Part shown: one piece after another, positions 28,376-36,570 of the stretch
Numbering within the stretch: position 1 is the first letter of the stretch
Layout of the letters: each line of letters starts with the position of its first letter
DNA from: Streptomyces sp. BV286
GTDB taxonomy: Bacteria; Actinomycetota; Actinomycetes; Streptomycetales; Streptomycetaceae
Length of the DNA: 62,782 bases
Reading direction: 5' to 3'
NCBI RefSeq assembly: GCF_019090165.1
Contig: NZ_JAHRIB010000038.1
Coordinates: 1 to 62,782 of the forward strand
Translations under genes and position numbers: made by a program
The notes under the pieces: model-generated
What the model saw: the letters and a program-made list of their open reading frames with translations, nothing else
Told to the model about the DNA's origin: nothing
Databases searched by the model: none

Positions 28376-31242
28376 TGAACGAGGATCTGCTTCAGGTACC
28401 GGACGTATCCGTCGTCGTGATCGTCTACAACGACGCGGCACGGCTCCCCGCGGCCGTCGGCTCCGTGCTGGCGCAGACCCTGCGCAACGTCGAGGTCGTG
28501 ATCGTGGACGACCGGAGCACGGACGGCTCGTACGAGGTGGCGCGGGAGCTGGCCGCCCGGAACCCCGGACAGGTGCGGGCCTTCCAGCTGGACGAGAACA
28601 GCGGGGGCTGCGGCGCGCCCCGCAACCACGGGATCGGCCGGGCCCGGGGGACGTACGTCCTCTTCCTCGACAGCGACGACGTACTGGAGCGCAACGCCTG
28701 CCGGAACATGCTGGAGGCGGCCGAGACGACCGGCGCCGACCTCGTCTGCGGCCTGTGCGTGCGGGTCCACGTGGACTCGCGGAGCCGCAAGGAGGTCAAG
28801 TGGTACCCCTGGCTCTACACCCGCACCCGCACCCTGGAGTCGATCTCCGAGCTGCCCGACCTGCTGGTCTTCGACACCCTGTCGACGAACAAGTGCTACC
28901 GCAGGGAGTTCCTGGTCGAACAGAAGCTCACGTTCCCGGTCGGTATCCACTACGAGGACCTGCTGTTCTCCGCGCAGGCCTACGCCGCCGCTCGCCGGAT
29001 CACCCTCATCCCGAACCGCGTCTACGACTGGAACGTCACCGACAGGGCCACGACCAAGTCGATCAGCAACCGGCGCGCCGAGATCGCGAACTTCACGCAC
29101 CGGATGGAGATCCACCGGCGGGTCGACCAGCTCCTCGCCGACAAGGGACTGCCGGAGCTCAAGTTCCACAAGGACGTCAAGTTCCTCAAGCACGACCTGG
29201 TGCTGCACCTGCGTGACCTGCCCTTCCGGGACGCCTCCTACCGGGAGGAGTTCGCCGCCGTCGCCCGCGGCTATCTGGAGTCCGTCGACCGTGCCGCGTT
29301 CGACGAGGTGGAGCCCATCCACGCCATCTGCGCCTACCTGTTGCAGGAGAGCGACTGGGACAACCTCCTGCCGGCCGTGGACACGCTCACCAACCGCGAC
29401 AAGATCTCGTCCCCCCTCGTCGAGCGGGACGGCCGCGTCTACTGGTGTGCCGAGCACCTCGACGACGACTTCGCCCGGCACGTGCTCGACGTCACCGACC
29501 TCGGCCATCACACGAGGCCGGTCGACAGGATGTTCCTGCGCAACGTCCTGACCCGGTACGAGGAGGCCGCGGGCACGGTCCGGCTGGCCGGGCGCATCAC
29601 CAACCCTCTCGGCGTCATCGCGCCCGGCGCCCGGCTCACCGGCGAGCTGGAGTTCGGCGCCCGCCGCAGGGGCGTGCGCTTCCAGACCTTCCGCTTTCCC
29701 GTGGCCGGACTGCGCCACGAGGGCGAGTTCGTCGCCTGGGAGGCGTCGGCCGGCCTCGCGCGAGGGCTGCGGCCGGTGGGCGTCGTGGACGCCGTGTGGG
29801 ACGTACGGCTGCACCTCGACGTCGACGGCGTACGCACCACCACCCGCCTCACCGCCTCGGAGCCCGGCCTGGCCGTCGGGGCGTCACCCGTCAGGCCCCG
29901 GCTCACCCGGCTGGTCGCCGACCGCATCGCGCCCGAGGTCTCCTCCCGCGGCCACCTCTCCTTCCGGGTCGTCACCCGCGAGAAGGTGGACGCGCTCGTC
30001 GGGCGGGGGGTGCGGGGAGCGCCCGGCCGGCTCGCCAAGTCCGGGTACCGGAAGGCCAGGGAGGCGCGCGCGAGGCTCACCTCGGGCGACACCAAGATCC
30101 GGCTCTACCACGAGGTGTTCAGCCGCCTCCCCGTGAAGAAGGGCCTGGTCGTCTTCGAGAGCCACCTGGGCCGGCAGTACAGCGACAGCCCGAAGGCCGT
30201 CTACGAGGAGATGCGGCGCCAGGGTCTCGACTTCGAGGCGGTGTGGTCGTACGCGGGCAGCCCCGAGGGCTTTCCGCCCGACGCCACCCTCGTACGCCGC
30301 TGGTCGCTGCCCTATCTGAAGGCGCTGGCGCGGGCCGAGTTCTGGGTCGACAACCAGAGCTATCCGCTGAAGCTCACCAAGCGCCCGCAGACCACGTACC
30401 TCCAGACCTGGCACGGTTCGGCGCTCAAGCGGATGGGCTTCGACGAGCCGGAGTGGAAGCTCAGGCCCCGGCCCGAGCAGGAGGAACAGCAGCGCACCCT
30501 CGACCGCTTCGACCGGTTCCTGATCCGCTCCGAGCACGATGTGCGCACCCTCGCCCGGGCGTTCCGCCTGAAGGAGAGAACGCTGCTGCGGGTGGGCTAC
30601 CCCCGCAACGACGCCCTCGTGCGGGCCAGGGTCAGGGAGCGGGAGACGGGCCGTCGTGAACGGGGCCCGCTCGCCGCCGAGCTGGGGATCCCCGACGACA
30701 GGGAGGTTCTGCTGTACGCGCCCACCTTCCGTCGGCAGGGGAGCGGACAGCGGCGTTTCGAGCTGCCCTTCGACGTGGAGCGGTTCGCCGACGAGTTCGG
30801 CGACCGGTACGTCCTGCTGGTGCGCTCGCACTACCTCAACCACGTCGTGCTCCCGCCGTCCGTGCGCGGGCGCGTCGTCGACGTGTCGGCCCACCACGAC
30901 GTGACCCCGCTGCTCGCGCTCGCCGACGGGCTCATCACCGACTACTCGTCCGTGATGTTCGACTACGCGCTCCTCGGCCGGCCGATGTTCTTCTTCGCGT
31001 ACGACTACGAGGAGTACGTGCACGAGGGCCGCGGCACCTACTTCGACCTGCTCGAACGGGCGCCGGGACCGGTCGTGCGCACCGAGGGGGAACTGCGTAC
31101 CGCCCTCGCCTCCCTCGACGAGCAGACCGCCAAGTACGCGGAGGCCCGGGAGGGCTTCGTGGCGGAGTTCGGCGAGTACGACAAGGGGACGGCCGCCCGG
31201 AGCATCGTCGACCAGTTCTTCTCCCGGTGGAGGCGTGGATGA
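28375..31242 (+). CDS. Bimodular GT2 glycosyltransferase / TagF-like glycerophosphotransferase
   Basis: This 955-residue protein begins at a GTG (MNEDLLQVPDVSVVVIVYND). The GT-A domain (about 10-250) has VDD at D45-D46, NSGGCGAPRN and the DxD in LFLDSDD (D99-D102). A middle beta-rich module (about 380-530) resembles that of the 36571-38256 protein. The C-terminal CDP-glycerol glycerophosphotransferase-like domain (about 600-950) has WHGSALKRMG (H680), VRSHYLNH and ITDYSSVMFDYALLGRP. Such fusions make or decorate phosphate-linked wall glycopolymers. From memory the S. coelicolor counterpart (SCO2997) was linked to such polymers. It overlaps the next gene by four bases. Confidence 0.9.
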   Translation: MNEDLLQVPDVSVVVIVYNDAARLPAAVGSVLAQTLRNVEVVIVDDRSTDGSYEVARELAARNPGQVRAFQLDENSGGCGAPRNHGIGRARGTYVLFLDSDDVLERNACRNMLEAAETTGADLVCGLCVRVHVDSRSRKEVKWYPWLYTRTRTLESISELPDLLVFDTLSTNKCYRREFLVEQKLTFPVGIHYEDLLFSAQAYAAARRITLIPNRVYDWNVTDRATTKSISNRRAEIANFTHRMEIHRRVDQLLADKGLPELKFHKDVKFLKHDLVLHLRDLPFRDASYREEFAAVARGYLESVDRAAFDEVEPIHAICAYLLQESDWDNLLPAVDTLTNRDKISSPLVERDGRVYWCAEHLDDDFARHVLDVTDLGHHTRPVDRMFLRNVLTRYEEAAGTVRLAGRITNPLGVIAPGARLTGELEFGARRRGVRFQTFRFPVAGLRHEGEFVAWEASAGLARGLRPVGVVDAVWDVRLHLDVDGVRTTTRLTASEPGLAVGASPVRPRLTRLVADRIAPEVSSRGHLSFRVVTREKVDALVGRGVRGAPGRLAKSGYRKAREARARLTSGDTKIRLYHEVFSRLPVKKGLVVFESHLGRQYSDSPKAVYEEMRRQGLDFEAVWSYAGSPEGFPPDATLVRRWSLPYLKALARAEFWVDNQSYPLKLTKRPQTTYLQTWHGSALKRMGFDEPEWKLRPRPEQEEQQRTLDRFDRFLIRSEHDVRTLARAFRLKERTLLRVGYPRNDALVRARVRERETGRRERGPLAAELGIPDDREVLLYAPTFRRQGSGQRRFELPFDVERFADEFGDRYVLLVRSHYLNHVVLPPSVRGRVVDVSAHHDVTPLLALADGLITDYSSVMFDYALLGRPMFFFAYDYEEYVHEGRGTYFDLLERAPGPVVRTEGELRTALASLDEQTAKYAEAREGFVAEFGEYDKGTAARSIVDQFFSRWRRG

Positions 31243-32348
31243 CCCTCGTGAACGCGGATCCGCAGCGGGACGTCTTCTTCGTCTCCAACAGCGTCGACGA
31301 GCTCGGCGGAGTGACCAGCTGGTCGCACCAGATGGCCCGGCTCCTCACCGGGCGCGGGCATCGCGTCCACGTCGTCGGCATCACCCCGCCCGGCGTCGCA
31401 CAGGAACTCGGCGAGGTGCCGTACCCGACGACGACGCTCTACGCCGGACAGCCGCCGCGGGCGGGCCGGGCACGTGAGGCGAGCATCCGTGAGGAGGCCG
31501 CGAAGCTGACGGCACTGTTCCGGACGGCGCGGCCCGGCGCGGTCGTGATCGTCACGCAGGTGTGGGCCATGGAGTGGGTCGCCCGGGCCGACACGCACGG
31601 GCTGACCGTGATCGGGATGAGCCACGAGTCCTTCGTGTACTCCAGGGCGTCCTCGCGCTTCGAGCGGGTGCGCAGGTACTACGCGGACGTCGACCGCATG
31701 CTGGCGCTCACCCGCGAGGACGCCGACCTGTGGATCGGGCAGGGCATGAACAACGCCTCGTACCTGCCGAACCCGCTGCCCTTCATGCCCGAGGTGCCGT
31801 CGCCGCGCACCGGGAAGGTGGTCGTCAGCATCGGCCGGCTGCACGACCAGAAGGGCATCGACATGCTCCTCGACACCTGGGCGGAGGTCGCGCCGCGCCA
31901 CCCGGACTGGCGTCTGCGGATCTACGGCTCCGGCGAGGACGAGGAGATCCTGAAGAAGCAGTGCACGGCTCTGGGCCTGGACGACTGCGTCGACTGGATG
32001 GGCCGCACGGGAGACGTCCCGGGCGCGCTGCGCGGCGGCTCCGTCTTCGTCCAGTCCTCCCGGGGCGAGGGCTTCCCCCTCGCGCTGATGGAGGCCATGG
32101 CGACCGCCGTGCCCTGTGCCGCCTTCGACTGCGCGCCGGGCGTCCACGAGATCGTCCGGGACGGCGAGGACGGCCTGCTCGCCACCCTCGGCAACACCGG
32201 CGAACTGGCCCGCCGCCTCGACACGCTGATGTCCGACAAGGAACTGCGGGACAGGATGGGCGAGGCGGCCCGCGTCAACATCCAGCGCTACACGACGACC
32301 GAGATCGTGCGCAGGTGGGAGGACCTGTTCGCGTTCCTGGAACGCTGA
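31239..32348 (+). CDS. GT4-family glycosyltransferase
   Basis: This 369-residue GT-B transferase starts at the ATG overlapping the preceding stop (ATGA), with GGAGG five bases upstream. The N-terminal half has the acceptor loop SNSVDELGGVTSW. The C-terminal half has the nucleotide-sugar motifs VVSIGRLHDQKGIDMLL, RIYGSGEDEE and the EX7E-type segment SSRGEGFPLALMEAMATAVPC. It is probably a retaining enzyme that adds a sugar to a wall-polymer linkage unit or chain. Translational coupling to the GT2-TagF gene suggests both act on one polymer. It is convergent with the exporter operon, with a dispersed repeat between them. Confidence 0.93.
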   Translation: MTLVNADPQRDVFFVSNSVDELGGVTSWSHQMARLLTGRGHRVHVVGITPPGVAQELGEVPYPTTTLYAGQPPRAGRAREASIREEAAKLTALFRTARPGAVVIVTQVWAMEWVARADTHGLTVIGMSHESFVYSRASSRFERVRRYYADVDRMLALTREDADLWIGQGMNNASYLPNPLPFMPEVPSPRTGKVVVSIGRLHDQKGIDMLLDTWAEVAPRHPDWRLRIYGSGEDEEILKKQCTALGLDDCVDWMGRTGDVPGALRGGSVFVQSSRGEGFPLALMEAMATAVPCAAFDCAPGVHEIVRDGEDGLLATLGNTGELARRLDTLMSDKELRDRMGEAARVNIQRYTTTEIVRRWEDLFAFLER

Positions 32349-32374
32349 GAGCCGCGACGCAGGCGCCGCACCGA

Positions 32375-32424
32375 AGAGGCGCGGGGAACCGTGCGCCCGG
32401 CCCTCACCCGCCCGCAGCCGACGA
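32375..32424 (-). repeat. Dispersed Streptomyces intergenic repeat, copy 3 (minus orientation)
   Basis: Read on the minus strand it gives TCGTCGGCTGCGGGCGGGTG, then GGGC, then GCGCACGGTTCCCCGCGCC. It lies between the convergent GT4 and exporter ATPase genes and matches the other three copies in order and spacing. Confidence 0.6.
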
Positions 32425-32439
32425 GCGACCTCCCGGCTC

Positions 32440-33267
32440 CTACCCCTTCCCCCCGCCTCCCGTGAAGGCCTCGTACTCCTTCAGGACGTCCTCCGTGGGC
32501 CCGTCCATCCGCAGCTCCCCCCGCTCCAGCCACAGCACCCGGTCGCACGTGTCCCGGATCGACTTGTTGTTGTGGCTCACGAGGAACACCGTGCCCGCGT
32601 GCTTGCGCAGCTCCCGGATCCGGGCCTCGGAGCGCTTCTGGAAGGAGCGGTCCCCGGTGGCGAGGGCCTCGTCGATCATCAGCACGTCATGGTCCTTGGC
32701 GGCGGCGATGGAGAACCGGAGCCGGGCGGCCATGCCGGACGAGTACGTCCGCATGGGCAGGGTGATGAAGTCGCCCTTCTCGTTGATGCCGGAGAAGTCG
32801 ACGATCTCCTGGTACCGCTCCCGCACCTGCTCCCGGGACATTCCCATCGCGAGGCCGCCGAGCAGGACGTTGCGCTCGCCGGTCAGGTCGTTCATCAGTG
32901 CCGCGTTGACCCCGAGCAGCGAGGGCTGCCCGTCGGTGAAGATCCGGCCGCGCTCGACGGGCAGCAGCCCGGCGACGGCCTTGAGCAGGGTGGACTTGCC
33001 CGACCCGTTCGTGCCGATCAGCCCGATCGCCTCGCCCCGGTACGCGGTGAAGGAGACGGATCGCACGGCGTGCACCTTGCGCACCCCCGCGGCCTGTTCG
33101 GTCTTCTTCCCGCGCAGGATGCGGTTGAGCGCGGCGGTGGCGCTGCCGCGTCCCGCCCCGGTGCCGTTGACGCGGTAGACGATGTCGACGCGGTCGGCGA
33201 CGACGGTGGGAACCCTGTCGGCCCCGCCGGAACCCCTGATCTGGGTGAACACGCTCTGCTCAGCCAC
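32440..33267 (-). CDS. Polysaccharide/teichoic acid ABC exporter, ATP-binding subunit (TagH-like)
   Basis: This 275-residue ATPase has Walker A GTNGSGKST (residues 85-93), the signature YSSGMAARLRFSIA, Walker B VLMIDEALATGD and the switch VSHN. It lacks the long C-terminal glycan-binding extension of Wzt proteins and is close in size to a minimal TagH. A roughly 45-residue N-terminal lead (VADRVDIVYRVNG) is typical of the family. With the permease it would flip lipid-linked wall polymer to the outer face of the membrane. It overlaps the permease stop by eight bases and belongs to the same minus-strand operon, under the probable control of the divergent TetR gene. Confidence 0.93.
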   Translation of the reverse strand: MAEQSVFTQIRGSGGADRVPTVVADRVDIVYRVNGTGAGRGSATAALNRILRGKKTEQAAGVRKVHAVRSVSFTAYRGEAIGLIGTNGSGKSTLLKAVAGLLPVERGRIFTDGQPSLLGVNAALMNDLTGERNVLLGGLAMGMSREQVRERYQEIVDFSGINEKGDFITLPMRTYSSGMAARLRFSIAAAKDHDVLMIDEALATGDRSFQKRSEARIRELRKHAGTVFLVSHNNKSIRDTCDRVLWLERGELRMDGPTEDVLKEYEAFTGGGGKG

Positions 33268-34174
33268 GGCCGTACGTCTCCTCAGCCTTCCAGAAGTAGA
33301 TGAACCCGCCGACGCCGGCGAGCAGTGCCCAGCCGACCGCGAGCGCCCACACGTGGTGGGGCAGCTGGCCCGCGTGGAACGTGTCGATCAGCGCGAACCG
33401 CATGAGGTCGATGTAGACGGCGGCCGGGTTGCACTCCAGGGCCAGCAGCACGACGTGCGGCATGTCCTGGTGGCCGCTGAGCACCCGGTCGATGCTCCAC
33501 ATGACGCCCGAGACGTACATCCAGGTCCGCAGCACGAACGGCATCAGCTGGGCGATGTCCGGGGTCTTCGAGCCCAGCCGGGCCATGACCATCGCCACGC
33601 CCGCGCTGAACACGAACTGAAGTGCCAGCGTCGGCAGGGCCAGCAGCCAGGAGGCACTGACGGGCACGCCGAAGCAGAGCAGGATCACGATCAGCGCGGC
33701 CATCGAGAACAGCAGCTGCTGGAGCTGCTGCAGCGCGTACGACACCGGGAGCGCGGCGCGCGGGAAGTGCAGGGCGCGGACGAGGCCGAGGCTGCCGGAG
33801 ATCGCCCGGGTGCCCGCCATGATCGAGCTCTGGGTGAACGTCCACACGAAGACGCCCGTGACCAGGAACGGGATGTAGTCCGGCACGCCCCGGCTCGTGC
33901 CCATGAGGACGCCGAAGATGAAGTAGTAGACCGCCGCGTTCAGCAGGGGGGTGGCCACCTGCCAGACCTGGCCCAGCTTCGCCTGGCTGTACTGGGCGGT
34001 GAGCTTGGCCGTCGCGAACGCGGTGATGAAGTGCCGGTGCGCCCACAGGCTGCGGACGTACGCGGGCAGGGAGGGCCGGGCGCCGCTGATCGTGAGGCCG
34101 TACCGGGCGGCGAGTTCCGCGGGGTCGTCGGGCGGGGCCGGCGCCGGGGGAGGTGTGTCGAGGACCTGACTCAC
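33260..34174 (-). CDS. Polysaccharide/teichoic acid ABC exporter, permease subunit (TagG-like)
   Basis: This 304-residue membrane protein has six predicted membrane segments and the ABC-2 polysaccharide-exporter pattern. Its amphipathic lead is followed by KLTAQYSQAKLGQVWQVATP, then YFIFGVLMGTSRGVPDYIPF, VTGVFVWTFTQSS, and the later GVMWSIDRVLS and ECNPAAVYIDLMR. The proline-rich first 30 residues are cytoplasmic. It forms the channel with the TagH-like ATPase encoded immediately downstream with an eight-base overlap. The start is divergent from the tetR gene, and two operator-like repeats lie between them. Confidence 0.93.
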   Translation of the reverse strand: MSQVLDTPPPAPAPPDDPAELAARYGLTISGARPSLPAYVRSLWAHRHFITAFATAKLTAQYSQAKLGQVWQVATPLLNAAVYYFIFGVLMGTSRGVPDYIPFLVTGVFVWTFTQSSIMAGTRAISGSLGLVRALHFPRAALPVSYALQQLQQLLFSMAALIVILLCFGVPVSASWLLALPTLALQFVFSAGVAMVMARLGSKTPDIAQLMPFVLRTWMYVSGVMWSIDRVLSGHQDMPHVVLLALECNPAAVYIDLMRFALIDTFHAGQLPHHVWALAVGWALLAGVGGFIYFWKAEETYGRG

Positions 34175-34242
34175 ATCCGCTGCTTTCGCTCGGGGGCGGG
34201 AGGGAGGAGGAAGTGTCTTTACCTGGGGATGGGCTCGACTTT

Positions 34243-34320
34243 ACGTCGGGACGGGACCGTATCGTCGCCACGTGAGCGTAGGCCGGTTTCACGTCGGAAC
34301 GCAACCGTCTCGTCGTGACG
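34243..34320. promoter_or_regulatory. Two operator-like repeats between the exporter operon and tetR
   Basis: Two imperfect palindromes share the pattern ACGTCGGnACG, then ACCGTnTCGTCG, at 34243-34273 and 34291-34320, 48 bases apart. Each contains an ACG-N9-CGT core typical of TetR operators in Streptomyces. Their position between the divergent tetR and tagG-like genes suggests autoregulation and control of the exporter. Evidence is pattern only. Confidence 0.55.
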
Positions 34321-34337
34321 CCCCTATGCTGTTCCGC

Positions 34338-34970
34338 ATGACGAACGCCGACGGAGCAGCCGAGAACCCGCAGCAGCCGCGCCGCAGGGCCCCCGCCGGG
34401 GCGGCGGTGCTCCGGGAGGACGTCACGGAGGCCATCAGGACGGCCGTCTTCGAGGAGCTCGCGTCCGTCGGGTACGCGCGGATGTCCATCGAGGGGATCG
34501 CGCGCCGCGCGGGCGTCGGCAAGACCGCGGTCTACCGCCGGTGGCGGTCCAAGCTGCACCTGGTGCTCGACCTGGTCTCCGCCGTCGCCGTACAGGGGCT
34601 GCCCGCGCCCGACACCGGCACCCTGGAGGGCGACCTGCGGCTGCTGTACGAGGTCACCTCACGCGCCCTGCGTCACCCTGTCGCCTCGCAGGTCATCCCC
34701 GATCTCCAGGCCGAGGCCGCCCGCAACCCGGAGATCGCCGAGGCCATGCGGAAGGCGCTGCGGGAGGGCCAGGAGAGCGTCGCGAGCGGCATCGTCGCCG
34801 CCGCTCAGGCCCGCGGCGAGGTCCGGACGGGAATCGACGGTGAACTGGCCCTCGACGTGATCTCCGGACCGCTCTACTGGCGTGCGGTGGTGATCCGCGG
34901 GCCGAAGCCGCCCAAGGGACATCTGGAGAGTCTGACGCGCGCCACGGTGGCGGCGCTCAAGGCTTTGTAG
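34338..34970 (+). CDS. TetR-family transcriptional regulator
   Basis: This 210-residue regulator begins at MTNADGAAEN. Its N-terminal helix-turn-helix (about residues 30-75) reads IRTAVFEELASVGYARMSIE, followed by IARRAGVGKTAVYRRWRSK. The C-terminal helical ligand and dimerisation domain resembles TetR_C families (AEAARNPEIAEAMRKAL). In-frame starts at 34272 and 34326 would include operator sequence and were not used. It is divergent from the TagGH-like exporter and probably represses it and itself; the ligand is unknown. A glycopolymer precursor or envelope stress signal is a guess. Confidence 0.93.
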   Translation: MTNADGAAENPQQPRRRAPAGAAVLREDVTEAIRTAVFEELASVGYARMSIEGIARRAGVGKTAVYRRWRSKLHLVLDLVSAVAVQGLPAPDTGTLEGDLRLLYEVTSRALRHPVASQVIPDLQAEAARNPEIAEAMRKALREGQESVASGIVAAAQARGEVRTGIDGELALDVISGPLYWRAVVIRGPKPPKGHLESLTRATVAALKAL

Positions 34971-35120
34971 GCGGGCGCGGACCGGTGCTCCACGTGCGGG
35001 CGACGGGGTCGGCGCCCAGCTCCGGGCACCTCTCGGAGGGCGCCCGGCCCCCGTAGCGTCCGGATCGTTGTCATCCACGCCTCACTCTCAGGGCCTTCGG
35101 GGGCGCATACTGGAATCACG

Positions 35121-35342
35121 ATGACGAAGCCATCCGCGCCCCGGCGCCACCTGTCCACCAGTCCCTTCAAAGCTCCGGTTGTCCCGGTCGCCAAGCACTT
35201 CGCCCTCGGCGACCGTGTGACGCACGACCAGTTCGGCCTGGGCAGGATTGTCGGCGTCGAGGAGGGCATCGCGATGCTCGTCGACTTCGGCTCCCGCCAG
35301 GCCCGTATCGTCAGCCCCTACACCCGTATGGACAAGCTCTGA
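35121..35342 (+). CDS. Small conserved protein with CarD/KOW-like fold pattern
   Basis: This is a 73-residue basic protein. After a disordered N-terminus, FALGDRVTHDQFGLGRIVGV and the following EEGIAMLVDFGSRQARIV read like a compact SH3-type barrel. Similar segments occur in CarD/TRCF RNA-polymerase-interacting domains and in UvrD C-termini. It is found in many Streptomyces as far as I recall, always short. No ribosome site is evident; CATACT lies nine bases before the ATG, so the mRNA could be leaderless. A role in nucleic-acid or polymerase binding is inferred from fold pattern only. A hairpin follows the stop. Confidence 0.75.
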   Translation: MTKPSAPRRHLSTSPFKAPVVPVAKHFALGDRVTHDQFGLGRIVGVEEGIAMLVDFGSRQARIVSPYTRMDKL

Positions 35343-35356
35343 CGGGACCCGTCCGA

Positions 35357-35402
35357 GCACTCTCGCCGCGGCCCAGGACCACGTCCGGCCCGCGGCGAGT
35401 GC
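35357..35402. terminator. Bidirectional terminator-like hairpin
   Basis: GCACTCTCGCCGCGG pairs, with one two-base bulge, to CCGCGGCGAGTGC, and GTTTCC follows. It sits between the convergent small gene (plus) and galE (minus) and could serve both. Confidence 0.65.
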
Positions 35403-35428
35403 GTTTCCGGGAGCCTGTGAGCTCCTGA

Positions 35429-36412
35429 CTAGTCCTGCCGCCGGGCCTGCGGATGCAGCCGCACCCAGCCCTCCCAGGCAGACGTGATCATGTCGTCGAG
35501 GCCGTACCTCGCCTTCCAGGCGAGCTCCGCGGCGATGCGGTCGGCGCCCGCGACGACCCGGGCGGGGTCACCGGGCCGGCGGGGAGCGACCGTCGGCGCG
35601 AGACCGTAGCCGGTGAGTTCGTTGATGCGGTCGACCATCCTTCGGACCGAGACTCCCTCGCCACGGCCGATGTTGAGGGTCAGGTCGGTGCCCGGGGCCG
35701 CGGCGAGCCGGCGGGCGGCCGCCACATGAGCCTCCGCCAGGTCGACGACGTGGATGTAGTCGCGCACGCACGTGCCGTCCGGGGTCGCGTAGTCGTCGCC
35801 GAAGATCCGCGGGGGCTCGCCCGCCGTGAGCTTCTCGAAGACCATCGGCACGAGGTTGAAGACGCCCACGTCGGCCAGTTCCGGCGCCGCCGCCCCCGCC
35901 ACGTTGAAGTAGCGCAGGGAGGCCGTCGACAGGCCGTGCGCGCGGCCCGTGGCACGGACCAGCCACTCGCCGGCGAGCTTGGTCTCGCCGTACGGGCTCA
36001 TCGGCACACAGGGCGTCTCCTCGGTCACGAGGTCGACATCGGGCATGCCGTACACCGCCGCGGAGGACGAGAACACGAAGGACGGCACCGCCGCGGCCGT
36101 GACCGCCCGGAGCAGCACCCGCAGCCCTTCGACGTTCTCGCGGTAGTAGTGCAGCGGCAGTTCGACCGACTCGCCCACCTGCTTCTTCGCCGCCAGGTGC
36201 ACGACACCGGTGACGGCGTGGTCCCCGATCGCCCGGGCCACCCGCTCCCCGTCCAGGGTCGAACCGACGACGAGCGGCACCCCGTCCGGGACGCGCTCGG
36301 CGATCCCGGTGGACAGGTCGTCGTACACCACGACCCGTTCGCCCGCCTCGGTCATCGCGCGGACGACGTGCGCCCCGATGTATCCGGCGCCGCCGGTGAT
36401 CAGCCAGGTCAT
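35429..36412 (-). CDS. galE: UDP-glucose 4-epimerase
   Basis: This 327-residue short-chain dehydrogenase/reductase of the extended class interconverts UDP-glucose and UDP-galactose with bound NAD. It has the nucleotide loop TGGAGYIGAH (6-15), the catalytic Ser region VFSSSAAVYG (113-122), and the catalytic pair Y141-K145 in SPYGETK. The family motifs RYFNVAGAA and GDGTCVRDYIHV-like (PDGTCVRDYIHVVDLA) follow. The frame extends upstream to 36547 through a short tandem repeat region, which was rejected as coding. Its place inside the glycopolymer island suggests it supplies UDP-galactose or a related donor. Confidence 0.95.
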   Translation of the reverse strand: MTWLITGGAGYIGAHVVRAMTEAGERVVVYDDLSTGIAERVPDGVPLVVGSTLDGERVARAIGDHAVTGVVHLAAKKQVGESVELPLHYYRENVEGLRVLLRAVTAAAVPSFVFSSSAAVYGMPDVDLVTEETPCVPMSPYGETKLAGEWLVRATGRAHGLSTASLRYFNVAGAAAPELADVGVFNLVPMVFEKLTAGEPPRIFGDDYATPDGTCVRDYIHVVDLAEAHVAAARRLAAAPGTDLTLNIGRGEGVSVRRMVDRINELTGYGLAPTVAPRRPGDPARVVAGADRIAAELAWKARYGLDDMITSAWEGWVRLHPQARRQD

Positions 36413-36440
36413 CTGTGCCCGTCCCCTCGTATGTCCTCGT

Positions 36441-36487
36441 GATGCGGATGTGGATGCGGATGTGGATATGCATGTGGATGCGGATTG
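36441..36487. repeat. 12-bp tandem repeat upstream of galE
   Basis: The unit GATGCGGATGTG occurs about four times with small changes (one copy reads GATATGCATGTG). The repeat lies 29-75 bases upstream of the galE start in its probable promoter or leader. The base composition is lower in GC than the surroundings. Confidence 0.75.
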
Positions 36488-36540
36488 CGGGTCGGTGGTC
36501 GCGTGCCGGTTCGTGTACGCGGGCGCGTCCCGGAAGGCGC

Positions 36541-36562
36541 CCGGCACGCGTGCGCGTGCCGG
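36541..36562 (-). terminator. Terminator-like hairpin after the GT2 gene
   Basis: CCGGCACGCG and CGCGTGCCGG form a 10-bp stem with a two-base centre, starting nine bases beyond the stop of the minus-strand GT2 gene. It would separate that transcript from galE. Confidence 0.65.
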
Positions 36563-36570
36563 TGGTCGTA

